Part shown: in pieces, positions 8,161 through 16,175 of the stretch | How positions within the stretch are numbered: the first letter of the stretch is position 1 | Layout: every line of letters begins with the position of its first letter | From: Anaerozeibacter quisquiliarum | GTDB taxonomy: Bacteria; Bacillota; Clostridia; Christensenellales; Aristaeellaceae | Assembly (NCBI GenBank): GCA_051162045.1 | Contig: JBISDI010000005.1 | DNA: 64,000 bases | Reading direction: 5' to 3' (one strand) | Notes under the pieces: model-generated | The model's database searches: none | Told to the model about the DNA's origin: nothing | Seen by the model: the letters and a program-made list of their open reading frames with translations, nothing else | Program-made: the position numbers and the translations under genes

Positions 8161-8253
8161 GGGGCCGTAGCGTCAGGGGCGTCCCCTCCCATTCCCCTCT
8201 TCGGGGGGGGAATGGGAGGGGAATGGGGCAGGACGTCTCGCGGCGCTACGCCC
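8161..8253 (+). repeat. Nested inverted repeat inside the sugar operon
   Basis: Inner arms CCCCTCCCATTCCCC (8183-8197) and their exact complement (8207-8221) form a 15-bp stem with a 9-nt loop. Outer arms around 8161-8172 and 8241-8253 (GGGGCCGTAGCG with GGCGCTACGCCCC) are nearly complementary. There is no U-tract, so it is more likely an mRNA-stabilising or processing hairpin, or an inserted repeat, than a terminator. Confidence 0.8.
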
Positions 8254-8284
8254 CCGACGATCACGTGGACAAGGGGGCGCTTTT

Positions 8285-9784
8285 TTGCTGACGGAAATGA
8301 AGGGGATCGTGGTGGACTTTGGGCCGGTGCGGGCGGTCGACCATGTCGATATCCGCGTGGGGCCCGGCGAGATAACAGGGCTGCTCGGCGAGAACGGCGC
8401 GGGCAAGTCTACGCTAATGAACGTGCTGGCCGGCACGTTCGCGCCCACCGAGGGCGACATCTACCTGGACGGGGAGAAGGTAAAGATGGGCGGCGCGCTC
8501 ACGGCGATGAAGCGCGGCATCCGCTTCATCCATCAGGAGCTCAACCTGTGCAACGACCTGAACGTATTCGAGAACATGTACCTGGCGCAGGAGATCCGCA
8601 AGCACGGCCTGCTCGACAAGGCCGCGATGGCCGCGCGCGCGGGCGAGGTGCTCAGGCGCATGCGCGTAGACATCGACCCCTGGACAAAGGTTTCCGAGCT
8701 GAAAACCGCCGACAAGCAATTGGTGGAGATCGCGCGCGCGCTGCTGTTCAAGTGCGAGCTGATTATCATGGACGAGCCCACCACCGCGCTGTCCAACCGG
8801 GAGATCGAGAATCTGTTTGAAATCATGCGCGCGCTCGTCAAAGAGGGCGTGAGCTTCATCTACATATCCCACAAGATGCCCGAGATATTCGCGGTCTGCG
8901 AGCGCTACTACGTGCTGCGCGACGGGCGCCTCGTGGGCGAGGGCAATATCGCGGACGTCGACGAGGACGCAATCACTTCGATGATGATCGGGCGCACGCT
9001 GGCCGACGAGGAGTTTGCGGCCAAGCCCTGCCATGTGACGGGCGAGGTCGCGCTCAAGGCCGAGCGGCTGTCGGGCGAGAACTTCAACGACATCTCGTTC
9101 GAGCTGCGCAAGGGCGAAATCCTGGCCTTTACGGGGCTGCAAAGCTCCGGCCGGGACGAGCTGGCCGACGCGCTGTTCGGCGTGATCCCGCATCAGGGCG
9201 CGCTCGCGGTAAACGGCCGGTCGGTGGGGCGTGGCGGCATCCCCAGGATGATGCGCGCGGGCGTCGCGATGGTGCCCAAGAACCGCAAGGAGCGGGGGAT
9301 CCTCAACGACCTGAGCATCTACGACAACACCTCGATGGGCTACTTCAACACCCTGATGCGCCGCCCGCTGATTAACATGCGGGAGGAAAAGGCGCGCTAC
9401 CGCCGCCAGCAGCAATCGCTCAAGATCAAGGCCGACAACCCCAAGAACGAAATCACATCGCTGTCGGGCGGCAACCAGCAAAAGGTGATCCTCGGCCGGT
9501 GGCTCGAGACCGGGGCGAGCGTGCTGATCTTCGATAACCCTACGCAGGGCATCGACGTGGGCGCGAAGTTCGAAATCTACCGCCTGCTGATCGAGCTGGC
9601 GAAGCAGGGCAAGGCCATCCTGGTGTTCTCCTCCGAGTTTCCCGAGATTGCGAAGGTCGCCGACCGCTGCTTCGTGCTGTACAAGGGCGAGATCAACGCG
9701 GTGATCGAGCGCGCGGACTTGAGCGAACGGGACGTGATGTTCTATGCCACGGGATCAAATGTGGAGGGGAAGAAGCATGACTGA
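8285..9784 (+). CDS. Sugar ABC transporter ATPase (RbsA/MglA type, two nucleotide-binding domains)
   Basis: A 499-residue fused ATPase that energises sugar import at the inner face of the membrane. Domain 1 has Walker A GENGAGKST near residue 40 and Walker B with MDEPTTAL. Domain 2 has a degenerate P-loop (GLQSSGRDEL) and signature LSGGNQQK, but the expected DEPT is DNPTQGIDVGAK, so the catalytic glutamate is asparagine. The start is TTG 8285: AAGGGGG at 8271-8277 lies 7 nt away, while ATG 8297 is 19 nt away, and the TTG gives the family's usual N-terminus. It overlaps the permease gene by 8 nt. Confidence 0.93.
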   Translation: MLTEMKGIVVDFGPVRAVDHVDIRVGPGEITGLLGENGAGKSTLMNVLAGTFAPTEGDIYLDGEKVKMGGALTAMKRGIRFIHQELNLCNDLNVFENMYLAQEIRKHGLLDKAAMAARAGEVLRRMRVDIDPWTKVSELKTADKQLVEIARALLFKCELIIMDEPTTALSNREIENLFEIMRALVKEGVSFIYISHKMPEIFAVCERYYVLRDGRLVGEGNIADVDEDAITSMMIGRTLADEEFAAKPCHVTGEVALKAERLSGENFNDISFELRKGEILAFTGLQSSGRDELADALFGVIPHQGALAVNGRSVGRGGIPRMMRAGVAMVPKNRKERGILNDLSIYDNTSMGYFNTLMRRPLINMREEKARYRRQQQSLKIKADNPKNEITSLSGGNQQKVILGRWLETGASVLIFDNPTQGIDVGAKFEIYRLLIELAKQGKAILVFSSEFPEIAKVADRCFVLYKGEINAVIERADLSERDVMFYATGSNVEGKKHD

Positions 9785-10775
9785 TCGACGCAAACTCACC
9801 GGCCGCACGGCGCTGCGCAAGCTGCTTAGCGACTACAGCTACATCGTTTCATTCGTATTGATCGTCCTGATCGCGGTGATCGTCAACCCCAATTTCTTCA
9901 AGTGGCGCAACATCAACTCGATCTTCGTGCAGGCGTCGGTGACCGGCATCATCGCGCTCGGCATGACGATGATTATCTGCGCCGGGCAGATCGACATCTC
10001 GGTCGGCGCGCAGGTGGCGATCATCTCGGGCTTTGGCATCGAGGTGCTCAACAAGACGCACAACATCTGGCTGATGCTGATCTTCTGCGTGGCATTCGGC
10101 GGGGCGATTGGCCTCGTCAACGGCTTGCTCGTCGCCAAGGGGCGCATGCCCGCGATGATCGCGACGCTGGCGATGCAGACCGCCTGCCGCTCGATCATCA
10201 ACCACTTCGGGCAGGGCGGCCCGTTCAGCGTGGCCGGAGGCATCGCGACCGAGCCCTACTACATCGCCTTCCGCGAGGTGGCGAACGGCGCGATCGAGGT
10301 ATTCGGCAACCGCGTACAGTACCCGATGATTATCTTCATCGCGATGTCCCTGCTGTTCGGGCTGATTATGCAGCGCACGCGCCTCGGCAAGCACACCTAC
10401 GCCGTGGGCAGCAACCAGGTATCGGCGCGGCTGGCCGGCGTCAATGTCGATCGCACCAAGATCGCGGTGTTCTCGATCACGGGCCTCTTGTGCGGGTTCG
10501 CCAGCTGGATCTACGCCTCGCGGCTGATGGCGGTGGCGGCGGCCAGCGCGGGCAATCTGTTCGAGATGGACGCCATCGCGGCGGTGGCGATTGGAGGCAC
10601 CGCGATGTCGGGCGGGCGCGGCAAGATCATCGGCACCTTCCTCGGCGTCATCATGTTCAAGATCATCAACAACATTCTGGTCGCGGCGCAGGTGCCGACC
10701 TTCCTGAACGGCGCGATCAGCGGCGCGATCATCATCATCGCGGTGCTGCTGCAAAACGTGCGCGGCAAGAAATGA
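9777..10775 (+). CDS. Sugar ABC transporter permease (RbsC/MglC type)
   Basis: A 332-residue integral membrane permease of the branched-chain/ribose superfamily. About 8-10 hydrophobic helices are visible. The family motif region QIDISVGAQVA and the late AIAAVAIGGTAMSGGRGKIIGT loop, which contacts the ATPase, are both present. The ATG at 9777 overlaps the ATPase gene by 8 nt; an upstream in-frame codon at 9744 lies deep inside that gene and is not preferred. Only one permease gene is present, so it probably homodimerises with the fused ATPase. It ends 20 nt before the isomerase start. Confidence 0.93.
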   Translation: MTDRRKLTGRTALRKLLSDYSYIVSFVLIVLIAVIVNPNFFKWRNINSIFVQASVTGIIALGMTMIICAGQIDISVGAQVAIISGFGIEVLNKTHNIWLMLIFCVAFGGAIGLVNGLLVAKGRMPAMIATLAMQTACRSIINHFGQGGPFSVAGGIATEPYYIAFREVANGAIEVFGNRVQYPMIIFIAMSLLFGLIMQRTRLGKHTYAVGSNQVSARLAGVNVDRTKIAVFSITGLLCGFASWIYASRLMAVAAASAGNLFEMDAIAAVAIGGTAMSGGRGKIIGTFLGVIMFKIINNILVAAQVPTFLNGAISGAIIIIAVLLQNVRGKK

Positions 10776-10795
10776 GCGAAAGCGAGGGATTTCCG

Positions 10796-11782
10796 ATGAA
10801 GCGACCCATCACCATTTGCAGCGGCCAGTTCGGCGACATGCCGCTCGAAGCGCTGTGCGAGCAGATGCGCGCGATCGGCTATCAGGGCTTTGAATTGGCC
10901 ACCCAGGCGCACATCGACGTATGGAAGACCGTGGAGGATGCGGCCTACCGCGGCGAGCTTGTGGCCACGCTCGACCGGCACGGCATGCAGATCCACGCGC
11001 TGTCGGCTCACCTGATGGGCCAGTGCGTGGGCGACAATTACGACGAGCGGCTCGACAACTTCGTGCCGGACGAGGTCAAGGGGAATCCCGCGGCGATCCG
11101 CGCCTGGGCGACCGAGGGGATGAAGATGACCGCGCGCGCGGCGCAAGCGCTGGGCGTCGGCGTGGTGACCTGCTTCTTGGGCTCGCCGCTGTGGCCGATG
11201 TGGTACTCGTTCCCGCAGACCACGCCCGCGATGGTGGAGGCCGGATTCCGGAAAATCGTGGAGCTGTGGACGCCGATCTTCGACGTGTACGACGCGTGCG
11301 GCGTGAAGTTGGCGCTCGAGGTTCATCCGACCGAGATCGCGTTCGACTACTACACCACCGAGCGGCTGCTCGAGGCGATTGGCCGCAGACCGACGCTCGG
11401 GCTCAACTTCGACCCCAGCCACCTGCTATGGCAGGGCGTGAACCCGGCGATGTTCCTGCGCGACTTCAAGGACCGCATCTACCACGTGCACCTCAAGGAC
11501 GTGAAGCTGAACCTCGACGGACGCGCGGGCATCCTGGGTTCGCACATCGAGTTCGGCGACACCCGGCGCGGCTGGAACTTTGTGTCGCTCGGCCACGGCG
11601 ACGTGGACTTCGACGCCATCACCCGCGAGCTCAACCAGATGGGTTACCGCGGTCCGCTCTGCGTGGAGTGGGAGGACAGCGGCATGGAGCGCATGCACGG
11701 CGCGCAGGAGGCGTTCGGCTTCGCCAGCCGCGTCAACTTTGAGCCTTCGGCGTTCAGCTTCGACGCGGCGCTCAAGGCGTAG
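10796..11782 (+). CDS. Sugar phosphate isomerase/epimerase, TIM-barrel (AP endonuclease 2 family)
   Basis: A 328-residue xylose-isomerase-like TIM barrel. Metal-site segments are visible: LALEVHPTEIAFD, LNFDPSHLLWQG, YHVHLKD and LCVEWEDSGME supply the usual Glu, Asp, His and Glu ligands. Members interconvert sugars, inositol or keto-sugar intermediates. ATG 10796 is preferred because GAGGG at 10784-10788 is 7 nt upstream; the in-frame ATG 10772 overlaps the permease stop but lacks such a site. As last gene of the sugar operon it probably performs the first catabolic step on the imported substrate. The exact reaction cannot be deduced. Confidence 0.88.
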   Translation: MKRPITICSGQFGDMPLEALCEQMRAIGYQGFELATQAHIDVWKTVEDAAYRGELVATLDRHGMQIHALSAHLMGQCVGDNYDERLDNFVPDEVKGNPAAIRAWATEGMKMTARAAQALGVGVVTCFLGSPLWPMWYSFPQTTPAMVEAGFRKIVELWTPIFDVYDACGVKLALEVHPTEIAFDYYTTERLLEAIGRRPTLGLNFDPSHLLWQGVNPAMFLRDFKDRIYHVHLKDVKLNLDGRAGILGSHIEFGDTRRGWNFVSLGHGDVDFDAITRELNQMGYRGPLCVEWEDSGMERMHGAQEAFGFASRVNFEPSAFSFDAALKA

Positions 11783-11809
11783 CGCCTCTGTTAAATCGCG
11801 CCGCCCTGC

Positions 11810-11883
11810 TTGACAACGACAGCGACGGCGCATATAATTTGATTAGATGTTTAGATAGTTTCCTAAATATATAATATTAGGAA
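11810..11883 (+). promoter_or_regulatory. Perfect-consensus promoter with dyad operator before the hydrolase gene
   Basis: TTGACA (11810-11815), a 17-bp spacer and TATAAT (11833-11838) match the sigma-A consensus exactly. Downstream lie two TTAG/CTAA dyads: one within 11851-11866, and TTCCTAA (11860-11866) with TTAGGAA (11877-11883). Such a strong promoter with dyads at +1 to +45 suggests repression, possibly by a MarR-type regulator; no such gene is adjacent. Confidence 0.7.
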
Positions 11884-11965
11884 GCGATCGGCATGGGCGA
11901 TGCCTGGAACGCGATGGGAGACCTGGCGCGGCGGGCTCAGGATAGGAAGCGGAGGAAAGAACGCG

Positions 11966-13348
11966 ATGAAGCGATGGATGCGGTGCGTGGCGGTTGCGCT
12001 TGCGATGACAGGGGCCTTGGGTATGAGCTTGGGCAGTGCGGCGGCTTCGGGCGAAGCGGGCGGGGGCGATGCGTCGGTGCGCGCGGCAAAAGCGCTGATT
12101 GAGACCATTCTGTCGCGCGACTATGCCGCCGCCGAGGCCCGCCTTTCCGATCAGCTCAAGGGCGCGCTGGACGCGCAGGGCGGGCTGCAGGCGTTGATCG
12201 ATGCCATGCTCGACAGCACAGGCGCGCTGACCGGCCTCGGCGAGGCCCATATGACGCGCGCCATGGACATGGACGTGGTGACGACCGAGGCGGTCTTTGA
12301 GCGGGGGGCCTATAAGATCATCATCGCGCTGGACGGCGAAGGCGTGGCGCAGTCGCTGCTGTTTCAGAGCGACACGCAGACGCCCGAGGAGCCGGTTCCC
12401 GAGGGCGTGACCGCCGAGGAAGTGACGGTGGACGCCGGGACTGGCTATCCGCTGGGCGGCACGCTGACCTTTCCCGAAGCGGCACGGGGCAAGCTGCCGG
12501 CGGCGGGGCCGCTACCGGCGGTATTGCTGGTGTGGGGCTCCGGCCCGAACGGGCGCGACGAGGCGGTGGGCGGCAATCGGGTGTTCGCGCAGTTGGCGCA
12601 CGCGCTGGCCGAGCGCGGCATCGCGGCGCTCAGGTTCGACAAGCGCGTGGTGACCTACCCGGAGGCGGCCGGGCGGCCCGACTTTTCGGTCAAACAGGAG
12701 TATATCGAAGACGTGCTGGCGGCAACCCGGTTGCTCGCTGCCGATCCGCGCGTCGATCCCGAGCGGGTGTTCATTTTGGGCCACAGCCAGGGCGGCATGC
12801 TCGCGCCCCGGTTTGTGGAGGAAGGCGCGGACGTCAAGGGGCTGATTTTGCTGGCCGGTTCGCCGCGCACACTGACCGACATCCTGTACGACCAGCAGAT
12901 GGACGCGCTGGGCGCGGCGGCGGATGACCCGGCGGCGCGCAAGCCCTACGACGACATGCGCGCCGAGGCCGAGGCGGTCTATCAGGGTACCGAGGAACAG
13001 GCGCTTGCGCATCTGCCGCTGTACGGCGGCGCGATGAGCGCGTACTACCTGTACGAGATGCAAAAGCACGACCCGATCGCGCTGCTGACCGGGCAACAGA
13101 CGAAGGTCTTGGTGTTGCAGGGTGACAACGACAAGCAGGTGCTGACGGAGGCCGACTACGGGCGCTATCGCGCGGCGCTCGAGGGCCAGCCCTACGCGCA
13201 GCTCAAGCTCTATCCGGGGCTGAATCACCTGTTCATGCCATCCGAGGCGCAAAACTTGGCCGAGGCGATGCGGGAGTACAATACCCCCGCGCGCATTCCG
13301 GATGAGGTGCTCAGTGACATTGCGGCCTTTGTGAAAGGCCAGCCTTGA
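11966..13348 (+). CDS. Exported alpha/beta hydrolase with N-terminal DUF3887-like domain
   Basis: A 460-residue protein with a signal peptide (MKRWMRCVAVALAM and an Ala-rich cleavage region). Residues about 35-125 resemble the DUF3887 helical domain that precedes many Bacillota hydrolases. The remainder is an alpha/beta hydrolase with nucleophile elbow GHSQGG near residue 272, an oxyanion-region GSGPNGRDE, and a late His in GLNHLFMP. It probably acts outside the membrane on an ester or acyl substrate. The ATG at 11966 follows GGAGGA at 9 nt; longer upstream in-frame reading lacks a ribosome site. It is monocistronic: strong promoter upstream, strong terminator downstream. Confidence 0.88.
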   Translation: MKRWMRCVAVALAMTGALGMSLGSAAASGEAGGGDASVRAAKALIETILSRDYAAAEARLSDQLKGALDAQGGLQALIDAMLDSTGALTGLGEAHMTRAMDMDVVTTEAVFERGAYKIIIALDGEGVAQSLLFQSDTQTPEEPVPEGVTAEEVTVDAGTGYPLGGTLTFPEAARGKLPAAGPLPAVLLVWGSGPNGRDEAVGGNRVFAQLAHALAERGIAALRFDKRVVTYPEAAGRPDFSVKQEYIEDVLAATRLLAADPRVDPERVFILGHSQGGMLAPRFVEEGADVKGLILLAGSPRTLTDILYDQQMDALGAAADDPAARKPYDDMRAEAEAVYQGTEEQALAHLPLYGGAMSAYYLYEMQKHDPIALLTGQQTKVLVLQGDNDKQVLTEADYGRYRAALEGQPYAQLKLYPGLNHLFMPSEAQNLAEAMREYNTPARIPDEVLSDIAAFVKGQP

Positions 13349-13361
13349 CCGATGGATGAGC

Positions 13362-13396
13362 AAATGGCGTCGAGCGATGGCTCCGACGCCATTTTT
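13362..13396 (+). terminator. Intrinsic terminator after the hydrolase gene
   Basis: Arms AAATGGCGTCG (13362-13372) and CGACGCCATTT (13384-13394) pair perfectly, the stem extends by AGC/GCT across one bulge, and a run of five T ends it. A textbook intrinsic terminator. Confidence 0.88.
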
Positions 13397-13485
13397 GTGA
13401 CGATTTTACGCAAAGCACCATGGCGGCGCGCCGGCCGTATGATATACTGTTGGCCTATCGATATCGAAAGGATACTTTTTTACGT

Positions 13486-14742
13486 ATGCAAGACAAATGG
13501 ATTCGCCGCGTCGCGCTGTATCTGAGCGGGCAGACGATCAGCCTGTTCGGCTCGATGGTGGTGCAGTTCGCCATTTCCTGGCACGTGACGCTTTCCACCA
13601 AGAACGGCGCGCAGATGACGATTATGACGCTGTGCGGCTTTTTGCCGCAGCTCGTAATCGCGCCGTTTGCCGGCGTGTGGGCCGACCGCCACGATCGACG
13701 GCGCATGATCGTGTGGGCCGACGCCATGATCGCGCTGAGCACCGCCATCCTGGCCGTGCTGTTTATGAGAGGCTGCGACCACCTGTGGCTGTTGTACGTG
13801 ATTTCCGCGATCCGCTCGCTGGGCAACGGCATTCAGCAGCCGGCGGTCAGCGCGCTGCTGCCCGACATCGTGCCCTCCGAGCATCTGATGCGCGTCAACG
13901 GCATCAACGCCAGCATTCAAAGCGTCATGATGCTGGCCGCGCCGGCCGCGGCGGGCATGCTGTACGCGAGGATGGGGCTGCAATCGACGTTCTGGGTGGA
14001 CGTCGCGACCGCGGCGGTCGGCATCGGCATCCTGATGATGCTGAGCGTGCCGACTCGGGCGGCGCCGGCCGCCGAGGGCGCTTCGGTGACGGGCGATATG
14101 ATGGGCGGCCTTGGCTATGTGAAGCGCACCCGGTGGCTCAGCCAACTGATCCTGTTCTATCTGGTCTACGCGCTGATGTTCGGGCCGGTGGTGCTGCTGA
14201 CGCCGCTCATGGTGGCGCGCAGCTTTGGCGAGGAGGCCTGGCGGCTGACCGCGCACGAGATGGTATTCGCCGTCGGCAGCCTGCTCGGCGGCGCGGCGAT
14301 TGGCTTTATCGGCGACAAGGTGCGCAACAGGATTCACCTACTGCTGCTCGGCAGCGCGGCGTTCGGGCTGGCGACGCTGGTCATGGGGTTCTCGCGCGAT
14401 TTCCTGTTCTATCTGATCGTCATGGGGTTTTCGGGCTTCACCATGCCCCTAATCAACACGGGCGTCATGACCGTCTTGCAACAGAAAATCGCGCCTGAGT
14501 TCATGGGGCGCGTATTCGGGCTGATCTCGATCATCGGCTCGGCCGCCATACCGCTGTCGATGACGATATTCGGCCCGCTGGCCGACGTGGTCAGCGTGGA
14601 AACGCAATTGATCGTGACCGGCGCCCTTATGACAGCCATCGCCGGCTACATGACGCGCTTCCCCGAGCTGATTGAGGCCGGGGAACCGCTCCCCGCGCCC
14701 GAAGGCGGGGAGGCCGCGCCGAATAAATCAGCGCCTACCTAG
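13486..14742 (+). CDS. MFS transporter, DHA3/macrolide-efflux-like
   Basis: A 418-residue 12-helix major facilitator. The loop 2-3 motif A is recognisable (WADRHDRRRMIV). Its overall pattern (FGSMVVQFAISWHVTL, then FLPQLVIAPFAGVWAD) resembles the DHA3/MefA-like exporters of Bacillota. ATG 13486 is preferred over an in-frame start at 13420; GAAAGGA lies about 13 nt upstream, rather far. The C-terminal tail is low complexity (Pro/Glu/Ala), and its last codons coincide with the end of a recurring palindromic sequence seen at 53.2 kb. The stop shares a CTAG with the facing DUF401 gene. The substrate is unknown. Confidence 0.88.
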   Translation: MQDKWIRRVALYLSGQTISLFGSMVVQFAISWHVTLSTKNGAQMTIMTLCGFLPQLVIAPFAGVWADRHDRRRMIVWADAMIALSTAILAVLFMRGCDHLWLLYVISAIRSLGNGIQQPAVSALLPDIVPSEHLMRVNGINASIQSVMMLAAPAAAGMLYARMGLQSTFWVDVATAAVGIGILMMLSVPTRAAPAAEGASVTGDMMGGLGYVKRTRWLSQLILFYLVYALMFGPVVLLTPLMVARSFGEEAWRLTAHEMVFAVGSLLGGAAIGFIGDKVRNRIHLLLLGSAAFGLATLVMGFSRDFLFYLIVMGFSGFTMPLINTGVMTVLQQKIAPEFMGRVFGLISIIGSAAIPLSMTIFGPLADVVSVETQLIVTGALMTAIAGYMTRFPELIEAGEPLPAPEGGEAAPNKSAPT

Positions 14743-15944
14743 AACGCCAGCCGCAGCAGCAGATAATACCCGATCATCAGCGCTGCGAACATCAGCGATG
14801 CGGGCAGCGTCTTGCGGATCAGTTCGCCCAAGGTGATGCCGAAGTAGTCCGCCGCCACCACCAGGCAGACGTGGGTGGGGGAGAGCAGACTCGCGGCGTG
14901 GCACACGCACATGAGCAGCACCATAAAGGGCATGCCGCCGCCAGGGATCGCGGCGAAGGCCAGCGGCGTACCCAGCGCGATGATGCTGCTGGAGCCGCTG
15001 ATGATGGTGCCCACAAAGAACAGCAGCGCGAAGATCAGGAAGGTGGGGATGGGCAGGGTGGAGAGCGCTTCGGGCAGCATTTGCAAAACGCCCGTATACG
15101 CGATGAACTCCTTGAGCACCAGCACCAGGAAGGTGTTGCCGAGCAGCTTCAATTCAAAGGCGGAGCGCAGCGCCGAAACGAGCTCCGCCCCGCGAAAGCG
15201 ATAAATTACCGCCGTCGCCGCGATCGACGCGAGCACGGCGATGACGACCGGCAGCTTGAAGGCCAGAATCAGGGTCAGTACCAGAATCAGCGGCCACAGG
15301 TGAATGAGCAGATTCAACGCATCCCGGCCCCGGTTGTCGCTGCGCGGCGTACCGGGGTCTTTTGGCAACCGGCGCAGGTAGGGGAAGTACCCGAGCGCGA
15401 CCAACGCGATCAACGGCACGATCATGCCCAGCATGAACGGGGGCAGCGGGATGCCCGACAGGTTCGACATCAGCAGCACGCTCGAATAGGTGGGCAGCGT
15501 GCTTTCCGGGATGTGGCGGAACCAGCTGGCCACGAACGCCTGCTCCCTGGGCTTCAAGTAATCGCCTGCGGCGTCCCGTACGATCTCGCCGCACAGGATC
15601 ATGGCGGCGGCCGAGGGCAACAGGCCGATGAACACCGGCACCCCCGCCGCGTTGACCCGGCGGTTGTGGAACAGGCCGTTCAGGTCCCGCTGCATGAGTT
15701 TGAGCAGAGCGCGCGCCTCGAGCATCCGCTGCAAATACGTGATCAGGTACAGCGACAGGAGCACCGACAGCGAATCCCAATGCGAGAGCACCTTCCAAGG
15801 GCGCGATACCCATTCGACCGGCGGGATTGCGTACAGGATGACGATGGCGACCAACCCGCCCGCAATCGCCTGATACAGCGGCCTTTTCAGCCCCAACAGC
15901 AACACAATCGCGAGGAACACGACGCCCAGGTAGACGATCTCCAC
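14739..15944 (-). CDS. DUF401-family integral membrane permease
   Basis: A 401-residue polytopic protein of the DUF401 family, related to anion/gluconate-type permeases with two hairpin-loop regions. The GTIISGSSSIIALGTPLAF loop and the LLSPTHVCLVVA segment are characteristic. GTG 15944 is preferred since GGAGG lies 9 nt upstream; the longer frame to 16031 would place the start upstream of the predicted -10 box. No substrate is known for this family. It is transcribed from its own promoter at 15997-16025 and converges on the MFS gene, overlapping it by 4 nt. Confidence 0.85.
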   Translation of the reverse strand: MEIVYLGVVFLAIVLLLGLKRPLYQAIAGGLVAIVILYAIPPVEWVSRPWKVLSHWDSLSVLLSLYLITYLQRMLEARALLKLMQRDLNGLFHNRRVNAAGVPVFIGLLPSAAAMILCGEIVRDAAGDYLKPREQAFVASWFRHIPESTLPTYSSVLLMSNLSGIPLPPFMLGMIVPLIALVALGYFPYLRRLPKDPGTPRSDNRGRDALNLLIHLWPLILVLTLILAFKLPVVIAVLASIAATAVIYRFRGAELVSALRSAFELKLLGNTFLVLVLKEFIAYTGVLQMLPEALSTLPIPTFLIFALLFFVGTIISGSSSIIALGTPLAFAAIPGGGMPFMVLLMCVCHAASLLSPTHVCLVVAADYFGITLGELIRKTLPASLMFAALMIGYYLLLRLAF

Positions 15945-15996
15945 AGGTACAGGCCTCCAGACCATCACGCTGCGTTTTTGCGCATGTATTTTTTCC

Positions 15997-16025
15997 AGTA
16001 TAGACGGCGGGCACGGGTATGTCAA
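15997..16025 (-). promoter_or_regulatory. Sigma-A promoter of the DUF401 gene
   Basis: On the minus strand TTGACA (16025-16020) and TATACT (16002-15997) are separated by 17 bp, placing the transcript start about 45 nt before the GTG start codon. Nearly perfect consensus. Confidence 0.8.
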
Positions 16026-16112
16026 GCGCACAGCGCAATCGCTTTCAACCGCAGTTGGGGCGTTCGGGAAGACAATTTTGTACCGCCGATGTGTGCTGGC
16101 AGCTCACCAATT

Positions 16113-16134
16113 GTTCCGCGGAACGTGATATGCT
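16113..16134 (+). promoter_or_regulatory. Palindrome and possible -10 before the exported-protein gene
   Basis: GTTCCGCGGAAC (16113-16124) is a perfect 12-bp palindrome, followed 4 nt later by TATGCT (16129-16134). No good -35 is visible at 17 bp, so the promoter may need an activator binding the palindrome. Tentative. Confidence 0.35.
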
Positions 16135-16175
16135 TTGAAAGAAGGCATTGTATTCAGAGATGGAGGGATCAGTTT

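Noticed and set aside
14871..16175. Upstream in-frame extension of the exported protein on the plus strand
   Set aside because: It lies antisense to the DUF401 gene, shows no domain, and a signal peptide and ribosome site mark ATG 16176 as the start.
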